The position numbers and the translations under genes were made by a program. Below are positions 24,590-33,207 of a stretch of DNA of 64,000 nucleotides, one piece after another (positions within the stretch are counted from its first letter, which is position 1; every line of letters starts with the position of its first letter). Below the pieces are notes generated by a model. It was not told where the DNA came from and did not search any database. It worked only from the letters and a program-made list of their open reading frames with translations. The DNA lies in contig CAZKFD010000028.1 in assembly GCA_964551995.1 (NCBI GenBank), forward strand, positions 24,283 to 88,282, in the 5' to 3' direction. The stretch is from DATKJS01 sp964551995. GTDB lineage: Bacteria; Acidobacteriota; Aminicenantia; Aminicenantales; Saccharicenantaceae.

Positions 24590-24941
24590 TGGTGGAGGCG
24601 GCGGGAATCGAACCCGCGTCCGAAGGCATTCGACAGCAGGTGCCTACATGCTTATCCTCTTCCGCCGTCTCGTCTCGCGGGTTCGAAGAGGAAAAACTCC
24701 GTGAAACCAGCCCCGAAGGTGATTCGCTCGCCGGCCTCAGGACGAAACCGGGTCGCTATCCCGCTCGGTCGACGCTCCCGACGCCCCGCGGGAGGGGGCC
24801 CCGGAAACGGCGTGCCTTTCTATCAGGCCGCGACTGCTAGAGGTTCTGCAGTTAATTTGTTTTCCACCGGTTTTACGAGGTGGGTGGGACCTCGGCATGC
24901 CACCTGTGTTTCACTACCTCCGTCGAAACCAGTTCGCCCCC
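24590..24941 (-). ncRNA. ssrA: Transfer-messenger RNA
   Basis: A one-piece tmRNA of 352 bases. The 5' end GGGGGCGAACTGGTTTCGAC and the 3' end CCTCCACCA form a 7-bp acceptor with the G3-U70 wobble needed for alanylation. The D-like loop, the T-arm (GCGGG-TTCGATT-CCCGC) and encoded CCA are all present. The tag reading frame ends at the double stop TGATAG (TGA at 24825-24823). The likely resume codon is GTG (24867-24865), with A at -4, giving VENKLTAEPLAVAA after the charged Ala. The resume codon is inferred; the C-terminal AVAA is firm and resembles known degrons. It rescues stalled ribosomes with SmpB. Confidence 0.97.
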
Positions 24942-24958
24942 ATACTCCTTTCGGTTTT

Positions 24959-24988
24959 ATTATAGGCGGGGCCGCCCGGGGGTGTCAA
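24959..24988 (-). promoter_or_regulatory. Consensus promoter of ssrA
   Basis: On the minus strand: a perfect TTGACA (24988-24983), an 18-base spacer and a perfect TATAAT (24964-24959). Transcription would start near 24952, leaving a 5' leader of about ten bases for RNase P removal. It is the strongest-looking promoter in the window. Confidence 0.8.
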
Positions 24989-25042
24989 CCCGCTGTATGG
25001 GGTCCTCCGCCCCTGCCAGGCCTTCGGAGGTCCGCCGGAGGG

Positions 25043-25834
25043 TCAGAGGCCTACTTTCCTTCGCAGGTGCGGCAGCCCGGCCAGAGCCAGGAGAGCGGCG
25101 GCCGTCGGGGGACAGCGCATCGGGGCAGTTACCAGGCGGTTCCGCCAGCCGGGGATGCAGACCACCTTCCGGCGGCCAAGCGCCCGGAGCGACGCCCGGA
25201 CGACGTCCCGGGCGGACATCCACATGAAGCCGGGCACGAAGGACGTGTCCATCCCGATCACGTCGTGAAACTCCGTGTGCGTCATGCCCGGGCAGAGGGC
25301 CTGGACCCGGACGCCGGTGCCCGCCAGCTCGAACTGCAGGCTCTCGGAGAAGGCGACCAGGAAGGCCTTCGTCCCGGAGTAGGCGGGTCCGGAGAAGGGC
25401 GAAAACGCCGCAATCGAGGCCACGTTGATGATCCCTCCCCGTCCCCTTGCGATCATGCCTTCGAGAGCCGTCCGGGTCAGCCGGAGCGGGGCGGCCGCGT
25501 GAACCCGGATCATCTCCAGGGAACGGCCGGCGTCGCTCCGGGAAAACGGCCCCGTCCCCCCGAACCCGGCGTTGTTGACCAGGAGGTCGAGCGTCTGGAT
25601 TTGCGCCATCCGGCCGGCGACCTTCTCTAGGTCGCTGTCCTTAGATAGATCGGCTGTGAGCACCTCGACGGTGACACCGTCCCGCTCCGCAAGCTCGGCC
25701 GCGAGGGCTTCCAGTCTCCCCTTCCGTCTGGCCACGAGGACGAGTCCACTCCCGGCCGCGGCCAGCTCGCGGGCAAACTCCTCCCCGATGCCCGCCGAAG
25801 CCCCGGTGATGAGCGCCGTCCGGACCGGAATCAT
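25043..25834 (-). CDS. Short-chain dehydrogenase/reductase
   Basis: The 263-residue protein is a classical SDR: cofactor motif TGASAGIG at residues 9-16, LVARRKGRLEAL (Arg suggests NADPH), LLVNNAG, the active-site Ser in INVASIAAFS, YSGTK as the YxxxK pair, and CPGMTHTEF. The C-terminal part beyond residue 190 (RDVVRASLRALGRRKVVCIPGWRNR) matches the DltE/YqjQ-like subgroup. Substrate unknown. Its ATG overlaps the stop of the aldo-keto reductase gene (ATGA), so the two oxidoreductases are made together. Confidence 0.92.
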   Translation of the reverse strand: MIPVRTALITGASAGIGEEFARELAAAGSGLVLVARRKGRLEALAAELAERDGVTVEVLTADLSKDSDLEKVAGRMAQIQTLDLLVNNAGFGGTGPFSRSDAGRSLEMIRVHAAAPLRLTRTALEGMIARGRGGIINVASIAAFSPFSGPAYSGTKAFLVAFSESLQFELAGTGVRVQALCPGMTHTEFHDVIGMDTSFVPGFMWMSARDVVRASLRALGRRKVVCIPGWRNRLVTAPMRCPPTAAALLALAGLPHLRRKVGL

Positions 25835-26988
25835 CGGTAGGATTTCCCTTCGCCCAGAACGGCGTGGACCTTGGGCATCCATTCGCCGACCGGGATTCCC
25901 TGCGGGCACAACTTCTCGCAGGCGCCGCACTGGACACAGGCGGAGGCCCTCTCGACCTCGGTGAGAAATCGTCCGTAGAGCATGCGGCTCGTCGCCGGAT
26001 CGTCATGGATGAAGCCGCTGTTGTAGAGCTCGAAATTCCGCGGGATGTTGACGCCGTTCGGACAGGGCAGGCAATAGCCGCATGACGTGCAGGGGATGGG
26101 GCTCGCCTTCAAGTAGATGTCCCGGACGCGTTCGATGAGCCGGAGCTCAGCGGCCGTCATGGAGCGGACCGCAGACCTGTCGGCCGAGCGGAGGTTTTCC
26201 TCGAGCTCGCTCATCCGGCCCATGCCGCTGAGGACGACGGCGACCTCGGGCTGGTCCCAGACCCACTGCAAAGCCCAGTCCGCCGGAGAGCGGCCCGGGT
26301 CGGAGCTTTCGAAGATCTCCCTGACGGCACGGGGCGGGCGGGCCAGACGGCCGCCGAGGAGAGGCTCCATGACGACGACGGGAATCCCCTTCGAGGCGGC
26401 GTACCTCAGCCCTTCCGTGCCGGCCTGGTTCGTGATGTCCATGTAATTGTATTGGATCTGGCAGAGCGCCCAGCCATCGTAGCCGTCGATGATGGCCTTG
26501 AAGACGTCGGCCTTGTCGTGGAAGGAAAATCCCAGACCGCCGATGCGCCCGTCCTTCACGGCGGCTTCGGCCCGCCGGAGCACGCCGAGCTCGAGGACCG
26601 ACCGCCACCGCTCGGTGTTCAGGCCGTGGAGAAGATAGAAATCGAGGCGCGCCGTCTCCAGCCTCTTCATCTGCTCGTCGAGGTAGGCGTCGAAATCCTC
26701 GGCCTTTCGGATGAGCCACACGGGGGACTTCGTGACGAGCCGGACTCTGCCCCGGTAGCCGCCCTTGAGGGCCTCGCCTGCGACGACCTCGCTTACCCCG
26801 TTATGATAGGGGTAGGCCGTATCGACGTAATTGACGCCGCGGCCCACGGCCGTGCGGATCATGCGGACAGCTGTCTCCCGGTCGACGTTGCCGCCATGCG
26901 GCGCGCCGTCGAATGTCGGCAACCGCATGCACCCGAAGCCGAGCGCCGACACCTCCCAGCCCTGCCGTCCGAAATTGCGGAACCTCAT
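25831..26988 (-). CDS. Aldo/keto reductase with C-terminal ferredoxin-type 4Fe-4S domain
   Basis: The 385-residue protein has an AKR barrel with the Asp-Tyr pair in VDTAYPYHNG, Lys in RLVTKSP and His in FYLLHGLN. After the barrel comes an iron-sulfur module with CTSCGYCLPCPNGVNIP and CVQCGACEKLCPQGIPV, which would bind two 4Fe-4S clusters. This architecture is widespread in anaerobes, and the clusters probably link NADPH chemistry to electron transfer (inference). The ATG at 26988 has AGGGAGA six bases upstream and is preferred over an upstream frame extension. It is coupled to the SDR gene. Confidence 0.92.
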   Translation of the reverse strand: MRFRNFGRQGWEVSALGFGCMRLPTFDGAPHGGNVDRETAVRMIRTAVGRGVNYVDTAYPYHNGVSEVVAGEALKGGYRGRVRLVTKSPVWLIRKAEDFDAYLDEQMKRLETARLDFYLLHGLNTERWRSVLELGVLRRAEAAVKDGRIGGLGFSFHDKADVFKAIIDGYDGWALCQIQYNYMDITNQAGTEGLRYAASKGIPVVVMEPLLGGRLARPPRAVREIFESSDPGRSPADWALQWVWDQPEVAVVLSGMGRMSELEENLRSADRSAVRSMTAAELRLIERVRDIYLKASPIPCTSCGYCLPCPNGVNIPRNFELYNSGFIHDDPATSRMLYGRFLTEVERASACVQCGACEKLCPQGIPVGEWMPKVHAVLGEGKSYR

Positions 26989-27009
26989 GCCGCTCTCCCT
27001 GAAGCATCT

Positions 27010-27015
27010 ATTATA
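27010..27015 (-). promoter_or_regulatory. -10 box of the AKR-SDR unit
   Basis: A perfect TATAAT on the minus strand (27015-27010) lies 21 bases before the ATG. No convincing -35 is present at 16-18 bases. It is divergent from the L,D-transpeptidase gene. Confidence 0.5.
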
Positions 27016-27091
27016 CAGGAGATCGCGGGGGGCCGGGGGGCGGAGGATACCGCTCTTGCCACCCATCTGCTAGAATATCTGGGTATACTCG

Positions 27092-28768
27092 ATGAGAGTC
27101 TTTCGCTTCATGATCGCCCGACCCTTCCGGATCGCCGCCTGCGCCGTCCTGATCCTCGGCGGAGGCGGAACGGGGCTCAGGGCCGTGCGGACCTCAAGTC
27201 CTCAGGACCTCCTGCGCGACGCCATCGACCGACAGATCCATCGGAACCCGGCGACGCTTGTCGGGCATCCGAGGCGCCGGGCGCTCCCGGCCAGGATGAA
27301 CGCGAATATCGTGCGACTCTACCATGACCGGGACATGGAGCCTTACTGGGTGACAGCCGACGGCCCGGATAGGAACGCGGAAATCCTCCGGTCGGTGCTC
27401 GAGGCTTCCGAAACGCAGGGCCTCGATCCTTCCGATTACGCCGTCGCCGAAATCGCCAGGGACTGGGTCGGCCGGGACGTCGAGACTCTCGCCCGGCTCG
27501 AGTTACTGCTCACCGTGGAGCTCGTCGCCTACGAATCGGACCTTGTCCAAGGCCGGCACCAGCCCCGCGATTTCGATCCTGACCTCTTCCCCACGGCCTG
27601 CGCGTGCGACCTCGACCAGGCATCCCTGTTCGAAATGGCCGTCGCGGCGCCGGACCTCAAAACCTTCCTGGAAAGCCAGGCGCCTCCCTTCCTGCAATAC
27701 AGCGGCCTTCGCGAAAAGCTGGCGGAATACCGCCGGATCGCTGCTCAGGGCGGCTGGCCCGCCGTCCCTCAGGGCTCCTCCCTCAAGCCCGGCGCCCGGG
27801 ACCCGCGCCTGGCCGCCGTCCGAAAGCGCCTGAGCGTCAGCGGCGAGTGGGGCGGGGACGGCGCCACGGATTCGCCTGATTACGATGAAGCCCTGGCCGC
27901 CGCGATCAGGAGATTCCAGAGTCATCAGGGTCTCGAGCCGGACGGGATCATCGGGCCGGCCACGCGGGCGGCGATGAATGTCCCCGTCGAGCGCCGCATC
28001 CGCCAGCTCATCCTCAACATGGAAAGCTGGCGGTGGGTGGACCGCGACCACGGAGACTGGTGGCTCGAGGTCAACATCCCGAGCTTCAGCCTTCTGGCCG
28101 TGCGGCACGAGAGGATCGATCTTTCCATGGAGGTCATCGTCGGCGACGAATATCACATGACGCCGGTTTTCAGCGACCGGGTCCGCTATGTCGAATTCAA
28201 TCCGCGCTGGGACATCCCCCTGAGCATCGCCCGGAAGGAACTGCTCCCCAAGCTCCAGGAGGATCCGCTCTACCTGAAAAAAGAGCACATCCGCGTCTTC
28301 GAACATGGCGGTGACGGCGGGAAAGAGATCGATTCGGCGGCCGTCGACTGGAAAACGCTCGGTCCGGACGACATGTCCCGTTATCATCTGCAGCAGGACG
28401 CGGGCCCCGAAAACGCCCTCGGGCAGTTGGCCTTCATTTTTCCCAATCCTTACGACGTTTACCTCCACGACACGCCGGCCGCGGAGCTGTTCCGTCAGCC
28501 CAGGCGCGCCTTCAGCCACGGTTGCATCAGGGTCGCCGAAGCCCCCGAGCTTGCCGTTTATATCCTCGGGGGACCGGATCAGGGCTGGACCGTCGAGAAG
28601 GTCCACAGCCTGATGGCGGAAGGAAAATATCGGGCTGTCCACCTCAAGCTGTCGTTACCCGTCTATATCCTCTACAACACCGCCGTCGTCGACCTGCAAA
28701 CGCATGACCTGTTTTTTTACGATGACATCTATGGCCGGGACACGATTCTCGCGAAAGCGATTTTCTGA
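27092..28768 (+). CDS. ldtD: L,D-transpeptidase of the LdtD (YcbB) type
   Basis: The 558-residue exported enzyme makes 3-3 crosslinks in peptidoglycan. It has an N-terminal signal/anchor (FRIAACAVLILGGGG), a scaffold domain (LYHDRDMEPYWVTADG, LEASETQGLDPSDYAV), a peptidoglycan-binding domain (AAAIRRFQSHQGLEPDGIIGPATRAAMN) and a YkuD catalytic domain. The last carries His in YLHDTPA and the nucleophile Cys in FSHGCIRV. Two -10-like boxes (TAGAAT 27071-27076 and TATACT 27084-27089) crowd the ATG and no ribosome site is visible; an ATG at 27110 is an alternative. The order LdtD then YcbK-like is as in E. coli. Confidence 0.92.
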   Translation: MRVFRFMIARPFRIAACAVLILGGGGTGLRAVRTSSPQDLLRDAIDRQIHRNPATLVGHPRRRALPARMNANIVRLYHDRDMEPYWVTADGPDRNAEILRSVLEASETQGLDPSDYAVAEIARDWVGRDVETLARLELLLTVELVAYESDLVQGRHQPRDFDPDLFPTACACDLDQASLFEMAVAAPDLKTFLESQAPPFLQYSGLREKLAEYRRIAAQGGWPAVPQGSSLKPGARDPRLAAVRKRLSVSGEWGGDGATDSPDYDEALAAAIRRFQSHQGLEPDGIIGPATRAAMNVPVERRIRQLILNMESWRWVDRDHGDWWLEVNIPSFSLLAVRHERIDLSMEVIVGDEYHMTPVFSDRVRYVEFNPRWDIPLSIARKELLPKLQEDPLYLKKEHIRVFEHGGDGGKEIDSAAVDWKTLGPDDMSRYHLQQDAGPENALGQLAFIFPNPYDVYLHDTPAAELFRQPRRAFSHGCIRVAEAPELAVYILGGPDQGWTVEKVHSLMAEGKYRAVHLKLSLPVYILYNTAVVDLQTHDLFFYDDIYGRDTILAKAIF

Positions 28769-28769
28769 C

Positions 28770-29345
28770 ATGAATGCCGGGAATCAGAGGGAAGAAGCCC
28801 AGAAGTGGCGGGGCGTTTCCGCCGCAGTCCTGGGGGCCGCGCTCATCTCGGCTCTGGCCGTGCCGCCGGCCGCGGGGCAGACCGCCGTCCGGCCGCCCGC
28901 GCCGGAGCGCGCCCTCTCTTTTCATAATCTCCACAACGGCGAACACTTGACCACCGTGTACCGCATCGGGAGCGAGTACCTTCCGGAGGCCCTGAAAGCC
29001 ATCGAGCACGTCCTGCGGGATCCGCTGAACGGCGAAGAGCACCCAATCGACCCCGCCTTGCTCGACTTTCTCTTCGAACTTCTCGGGAGGGTGGGATACC
29101 GGGGCGAGGTTCAGGTCGTCTGCGGGTTCCGGTGCGTCGAGACGAACATGATTCTCCACAACTGCACGAGCGGCGTCGCCTTCGGCAGCCTCCACATCCA
29201 GGGCCGGGCCCTGGATTTCCGACTGCCCGGTGTTGACACCTGGAGACTTTACCGGATCGCCCGGTCCATGAAGCGCGGCGGGACCGGCTATTACAAGGGC
29301 TCCGACTTCATCCACATCGATACGGGGCCCGTCCGGTTTTGGTAG
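28770..29345 (+). CDS. YcbK-like DUF882 peptidase (M15 family)
   Basis: The 191-residue protein has a signal peptide (GVSAAVLGAALISALAV) and a D-Ala-D-Ala-peptidase-like zinc fold: LHNGEHLTTVYR, VVCGFRCVETN, the metal-binding SLHIQGRALDF (HxxxxxxD) and DFIHIDTGPVR (HxD). The family (DUF882, peptidase M15_3) is predicted to cut peptide stems in the wall. The ATG is one base past the L,D-transpeptidase stop, so both are in one operon, matching the E. coli ycbB-ycbK order. Confidence 0.9.
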   Translation: MNAGNQREEAQKWRGVSAAVLGAALISALAVPPAAGQTAVRPPAPERALSFHNLHNGEHLTTVYRIGSEYLPEALKAIEHVLRDPLNGEEHPIDPALLDFLFELLGRVGYRGEVQVVCGFRCVETNMILHNCTSGVAFGSLHIQGRALDFRLPGVDTWRLYRIARSMKRGGTGYYKGSDFIHIDTGPVRFW

Positions 29346-29352
29346 CCCCCGG

Positions 29353-30186
29353 CTAGCGGTTCTGGCTGATCTCGCGCCGGAGCATTTCTTCGAGGGCCTC
29401 CGGATGATGCCGGCAATAGGATTCGATCCGGCTCGCATCCGCGTGGGCCTTCTTGTAGCTCCAGCCCCGGGACATCAGGCGGCGCTCGTGCATCTCGTGG
29501 AGCAGGATGAACGGGCGCTCGCCGGGCATGACGTCGTCATCGATCCAAACCTCACGGTCGGGGATGAACCGGTAGACCTTGTCATGCCCGCCCTCCGTGA
29601 AATCGATGTCATAAAGGTCCCGGACGAGTTCGCCGTCGACAACCCAGACCTTGACGTCGGTGCTCCATTCCGCCAGCAGCTCTTTGTGGACCATCCGGAG
29701 GAGCCGCTCGTCCTGGTGAGTTCTCCTCAGTTCCTGCCCCTCCCGGTCCAGCCGGGTCTCGGCCCTCTCGGCCTGCTCGACGGCGTCGCCCTTGTCCAGG
29801 GCATGGGGATAGTCCATCCCCAGGGCCATGAGCTGGTATTCAACGAGCAGATGGTCTACGAAAAAACCCTTCTCGTCCGGAACGTTCTCGCGGTCGAGCC
29901 AGAATTCGCCGCGGGGGATGAAGGGGAAGCGATAGTGCTCGCCGAAGTTCGTGAATTCCTCGTCGAGGTTCTCGCGGACGTACTCTCCGCTGACGATCCA
30001 GACGGCGAAGCCGTCGACCCGTTCGAGCAACGTCAGATAAGGCTTGCCGGGAAAGGCGGGCGGGAGCACCTTCGACGGGGCGATGCCCCCACAGCCCCAG
30101 ACAATCAGGGTCAGGAACGTCAAAGCCGCCGGCCGGGGAAGGCGGCGCCGGCGTCCGTCCCGCAAGGCCGCAGGTCTCATGAACAT
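29353..30186 (-). CDS. Putative lipoprotein with internally duplicated domain
   Basis: The 277-residue protein has an Arg-rich N-terminus and hydrophobic stretch ending LIVWGC, a plausible lipobox. Two homologous copies of about 80 residues follow. Copy 1 (about 62-143) reads VWIVSGEYVREN, FIPRGEFWLDRENV, VEYQLMALGMDYPHAL. Copy 2 (about 180-255) reads VWVVDGELVRD, FIPDREVWIDDDV, LLHEMHERRLMSRGWSYKKAH. Only copy 2 retains the His-Glu cluster HEMHE (230-234), a possible metal site; copy 1 has DHLLVEYQLM there. It is convergent to the YcbK-like gene, eight bases away. GAGGA precedes the ATG. Function unknown. Confidence 0.75.
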   Translation of the reverse strand: MFMRPAALRDGRRRRLPRPAALTFLTLIVWGCGGIAPSKVLPPAFPGKPYLTLLERVDGFAVWIVSGEYVRENLDEEFTNFGEHYRFPFIPRGEFWLDRENVPDEKGFFVDHLLVEYQLMALGMDYPHALDKGDAVEQAERAETRLDREGQELRRTHQDERLLRMVHKELLAEWSTDVKVWVVDGELVRDLYDIDFTEGGHDKVYRFIPDREVWIDDDVMPGERPFILLHEMHERRLMSRGWSYKKAHADASRIESYCRHHPEALEEMLRREISQNR

Positions 30187-30215
30187 CGAGCGTCCTCCCG
30201 GGCGCGCCGCGCGGC

Positions 30216-31142
30216 TCAGGCGATTTCCGGCAGCGTTTCCTTGCGGACCCGCCCCTGGATCTCCTTGAGGGAAGTGTAGCTTTCCATGAGGTCAGGCAGG
30301 TACTCGGTGCTGGTGATGAACGTCCAGAGGTAGGCAACAACCGCGTACGTCTGTCCCGTCGTCAGGTTGTCGATGTCGATGGCGATGAAGAGGACGACAA
30401 GGAAGATGCCGAGCAGGAACAGCCGCAGCATGGCGAAGTTGACCGCGCTCCAGTTGGCGATCTTCCTCTGCGGCACCGCCGTCGAATCGTAATAGGCCCG
30501 GACCTCGCGCCGGTCCTTCTTGGTGAAGATGCGGAAGACGTCCTCGCGCAGGTCGTGCAGCTGCCCCTGGAGGCGGATGACTCTGTTGTTGTATAGGCGG
30601 TTGACGAAGAAGAGCGGGACGCCGATGCACAGGCAGGACAGCGACAGCCTCGGGTCGAAGAAATACAGCGCAATGACCGTGCCGCCGAGGTCGAAGAACT
30701 GCTCGATGAAATCCGGGAAGCGCTTCTTCAGGAACGACACGTACTCGCGGAACAGCTCGACGCGGGAGGCGCTCCGGGCGACGTCGAGCCCCTGATTTTC
30801 GCACGACTCGGCCACGTCGACGGCGATGTTCGTGAACATGTTCAGATAGATCTTCTCGTCTACGGACCGCCGGATCGCGCCCACTCCGGAGTTGACGGCG
30901 AAGACCCCGGTCCAGAGAAGAAGCCGGCCGGCGATAGAAGAGGTGCGCAGCCACAGCCAAAGCGTCCCGAAGATATTCAAATGGTGAGCCGCTCCCTTCG
31001 CGCTGGCGGCGTCGATCAGCGCGTCGAGCAGCCGCCCGAACACGCTCGGCTCGACAATCCAAGCCAACTTTTCGATGACAACGAGAGAGACCGTCAGGAC
31101 GAAGGCCCATTTGAACTTTCGGAAGATGTCGATCAGGCTCAT
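30216..31142 (-). CDS. ABC-type six-helix transmembrane domain protein lacking an ATPase
   Basis: The 308-residue protein resembles the membrane half of an ABC exporter: helices near FVLTVSLVVIEKLAWIV, LLLWTGVFAVNSGVGAIRR, FFDLGGTVIALYFF, LSCLCIGVPLFFVNRLY, LFLLGIFLVVLFIAIDI and YAVVAYLWTFITS. Between them is a cytosolic loop with DVARSASRVELFREYVSFLK. It ends right where a nucleotide-binding domain would begin. There is no ATPase gene beside it, so either a partner acts in trans or the protein has another role. It matches the stand-alone ABC_membrane_3 type. GAGAGGCGATC precedes the ATG. Confidence 0.8.
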   Translation of the reverse strand: MSLIDIFRKFKWAFVLTVSLVVIEKLAWIVEPSVFGRLLDALIDAASAKGAAHHLNIFGTLWLWLRTSSIAGRLLLWTGVFAVNSGVGAIRRSVDEKIYLNMFTNIAVDVAESCENQGLDVARSASRVELFREYVSFLKKRFPDFIEQFFDLGGTVIALYFFDPRLSLSCLCIGVPLFFVNRLYNNRVIRLQGQLHDLREDVFRIFTKKDRREVRAYYDSTAVPQRKIANWSAVNFAMLRLFLLGIFLVVLFIAIDIDNLTTGQTYAVVAYLWTFITSTEYLPDLMESYTSLKEIQGRVRKETLPEIA

Positions 31143-31331
31143 GATCGCCTCTCTGCCTGTTCTCTGATTTGATTGGACCCGATGCGGTCCATTGTTTTAG
31201 ACGGCCCGAACGGGATCCTCTTCCCCTTTTCGGGCCGGGAAAAACCTCTTGGGGTCGCGGCCGCGTTGTCAGGCCGCAGAGGCGGGAAATGGCCGTCCGG
31301 GGGCCCGGTCGGCCCCCTGCGGAAGGAAAGC

Positions 31332-31368
31332 CGGGCGGCCGCGAGGCTCAACCCCCCGCGGCCGCCCG
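31332..31368 (-). terminator. 12-bp GC hairpin after the DUF4382 gene
   Basis: CGGGCGGCCGCG (31332-31343) and CGCGGCCGCCCG (31357-31368) form a perfect 12-bp stem with a 13-base loop, 15 bases downstream of the DUF4382 stop. On the minus strand it is followed by GCTTTCCTTCC. It is pyrimidine-rich and not a true U-run, but suits termination. Confidence 0.6.
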
Positions 31369-31383
31369 CCTGGGAAAGCTCTG

Positions 31384-33207
31384 TCAGCTGCTGATCTGGA
31401 AGATGATCACCGTGTAGGCATGCCAGCTGAACGTCCCGTCGCTGGCTTCCACCGGACGGACCCAGACCATCACCCCGGTCACGCCCGGGACGAGCAGGGC
31501 CGGCCACTGGCTCGGGTCGACGGGGAAGGTCGTCGTGAGGATTCTTGTCGTCGTGTCCCAGACGATCGATCCAACAACTGTCTGGAGGTCACCCGTCGTG
31601 TCCAGGTCGACCGTCATGGTTGTGGCTTGAGTGAGATTGTTCCAGCTGAACGTTGAAACTCCCATGGAGCCGCTCGCGCTCGTATAGGCCGTCGTGATCT
31701 CCGTGGGCTGCGGCAGCTTCTCCGGCTCGAGGATGCAGTTCTCGACGACCCACATGACATCGGTCTGGTCCCAGTAGAGGTCGACGCCGGCGAGGACTCT
31801 GAGGTTGGCGTTCATGGCCGCACCTACGGTGCTCTGGAAGTCGCTGACACTCGTCGACGCCGAGGAGGGCAGCCCGAAGAACCACCAGGAGAAGGCGTAA
31901 CCAGTTATCGTGCTGTAAGGCCAGACGTGGCCGTAATTCTGGGCTGCAGTGCCGGACAGGGTGGAAACCCATGAGGCGCAATAGTCCGCTCCGCCGAACG
32001 TGATCCCGGTGGCCGACACGGCCTTGATGGCGCCCTCGTCATGAGCACTCTCGACGTTAATCGATGAGGCGACCAGAGGAATGGCCGTGGCGTCCACGTA
32101 GGTCACGGACACGCGGAAGCCGCGCCGGATGTACTGGAGGACGGAAGTGCCCGTCCCCATGGAAATCGTGTCCTGGAAGGTCCAGGTCGTGGCGTCGTTC
32201 ACGGTCACCGTGACCGGGATCCACTGCCAGCTGCATTTACTCGTCGTACCGGTGTTCTTCTCCAACACCCTGATCCAGTTGTCCCCCACGCGGCGGACAA
32301 GGCCTTCGGGAGTGAACTGAGGGAGGTTGGCAATCGTGCCGTACCAGACTCGGCGGGCATAGAGAGACCCATCGGAGTTCATGTTGTAGGCCACGAGGGC
32401 GCCGTCGGTGCAGGAACCGGAGGTGCAGAGGAGCGCCGCCAGGCCTGTGAACGACCCCGTCGTGTTCGTGTCGACATCGAAGTAGATCGTGTTGGCGTCC
32501 ACCCCGAACGTCAGCGCCGTGCCATCAAGCGTCGTCAGGCCGAACGAGGAATCGTCGCTCGCGACAGATGTCACGTTCCCGAGCGCTCGCGCGAATTGAA
32601 GCTTGCGCAGGTTCGCCGGCGCGGCCTTGTGGCGGATCTGGAGGTCGAGGATGACGTCCCCGTTCAGGACGAAGATCGACATCGGATGGGCCAGGTCGAA
32701 GTCGACCTGTAGGACATTCGTGCCGCCGGCCGACACCGTCAGGGGCGGGCTGATATCGACTTTGATCTCGCCCTTCCCGCTGGGGTCGACGACCTTGATG
32801 TTCGCCGGAGCGTAGGTATTCCCGTTGTCGTCCGTGATGGTCATGGTCGTCGGGTCGGTGTTGATGATGAGCTGCAGCCGATCATATGTTCCAGCCGAAA
32901 TCCCCGCGCTCCCCAGGATCTGAGCCACACCCGAGAGATCGACGAGGTTCAGATAGGTGGGCGTGGAACCCGCCGTCCAGACCTGGTCCCATGACTGGTC
33001 GAGGGCGTTGTGCAGGCTGATGGATTTGAGCTGGACCTGGATCACCGACCAGTCGTCCGAGGGCGTATCGGTCGCGAGGACTCTCAGTTGAGCGGGCACT
33101 CCCACCCCGGGAGAGGAAGTGCTGCTGCACGCGGAAAGAAAGAGGAGGCCGGCGACGCCCGCAAAAGCCAGGGCGTACGTGGCCCACAGACGGACAATTC
33201 GGCTCAT
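31384..33207 (-). CDS. DUF4382-domain lipoprotein
   Basis: The 607-residue protein has a lipoprotein signal (AGVAGLLFLSACSS, acylated Cys near residue 27) and an N-terminal DUF4382 domain at about 35-205: LRVLATDTPSDDWSVIQVQLKSI split by short loops, TYLNLVDLSGVAQILGSAGI and GTYDRLQLIINT. The rest is Ser/Thr/Asp-rich, beta-strand-dominated repeats such as VWVRPVEASDGTFSWHAYTV, suited to a surface-exposed fold. Role unknown; such lipoproteins are abundant in related bacteria. It has AAGGAGG before the ATG, its own promoter and a downstream hairpin, so it is a monocistronic gene. Confidence 0.85.
   Translation of the reverse strand: MSRIVRLWATYALAFAGVAGLLFLSACSSTSSPGVGVPAQLRVLATDTPSDDWSVIQVQLKSISLHNALDQSWDQVWTAGSTPTYLNLVDLSGVAQILGSAGISAGTYDRLQLIINTDPTTMTITDDNGNTYAPANIKVVDPSGKGEIKVDISPPLTVSAGGTNVLQVDFDLAHPMSIFVLNGDVILDLQIRHKAAPANLRKLQFARALGNVTSVASDDSSFGLTTLDGTALTFGVDANTIYFDVDTNTTGSFTGLAALLCTSGSCTDGALVAYNMNSDGSLYARRVWYGTIANLPQFTPEGLVRRVGDNWIRVLEKNTGTTSKCSWQWIPVTVTVNDATTWTFQDTISMGTGTSVLQYIRRGFRVSVTYVDATAIPLVASSINVESAHDEGAIKAVSATGITFGGADYCASWVSTLSGTAAQNYGHVWPYSTITGYAFSWWFFGLPSSASTSVSDFQSTVGAAMNANLRVLAGVDLYWDQTDVMWVVENCILEPEKLPQPTEITTAYTSASGSMGVSTFSWNNLTQATTMTVDLDTTGDLQTVVGSIVWDTTTRILTTTFPVDPSQWPALLVPGVTGVMVWVRPVEASDGTFSWHAYTVIIFQISS

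Noticed and set aside
24194..25630. A 478-codon plus-strand frame across ssrA and the SDR gene
   Set aside because: It runs through the structured tmRNA and antisense to SDR motifs; not coding.
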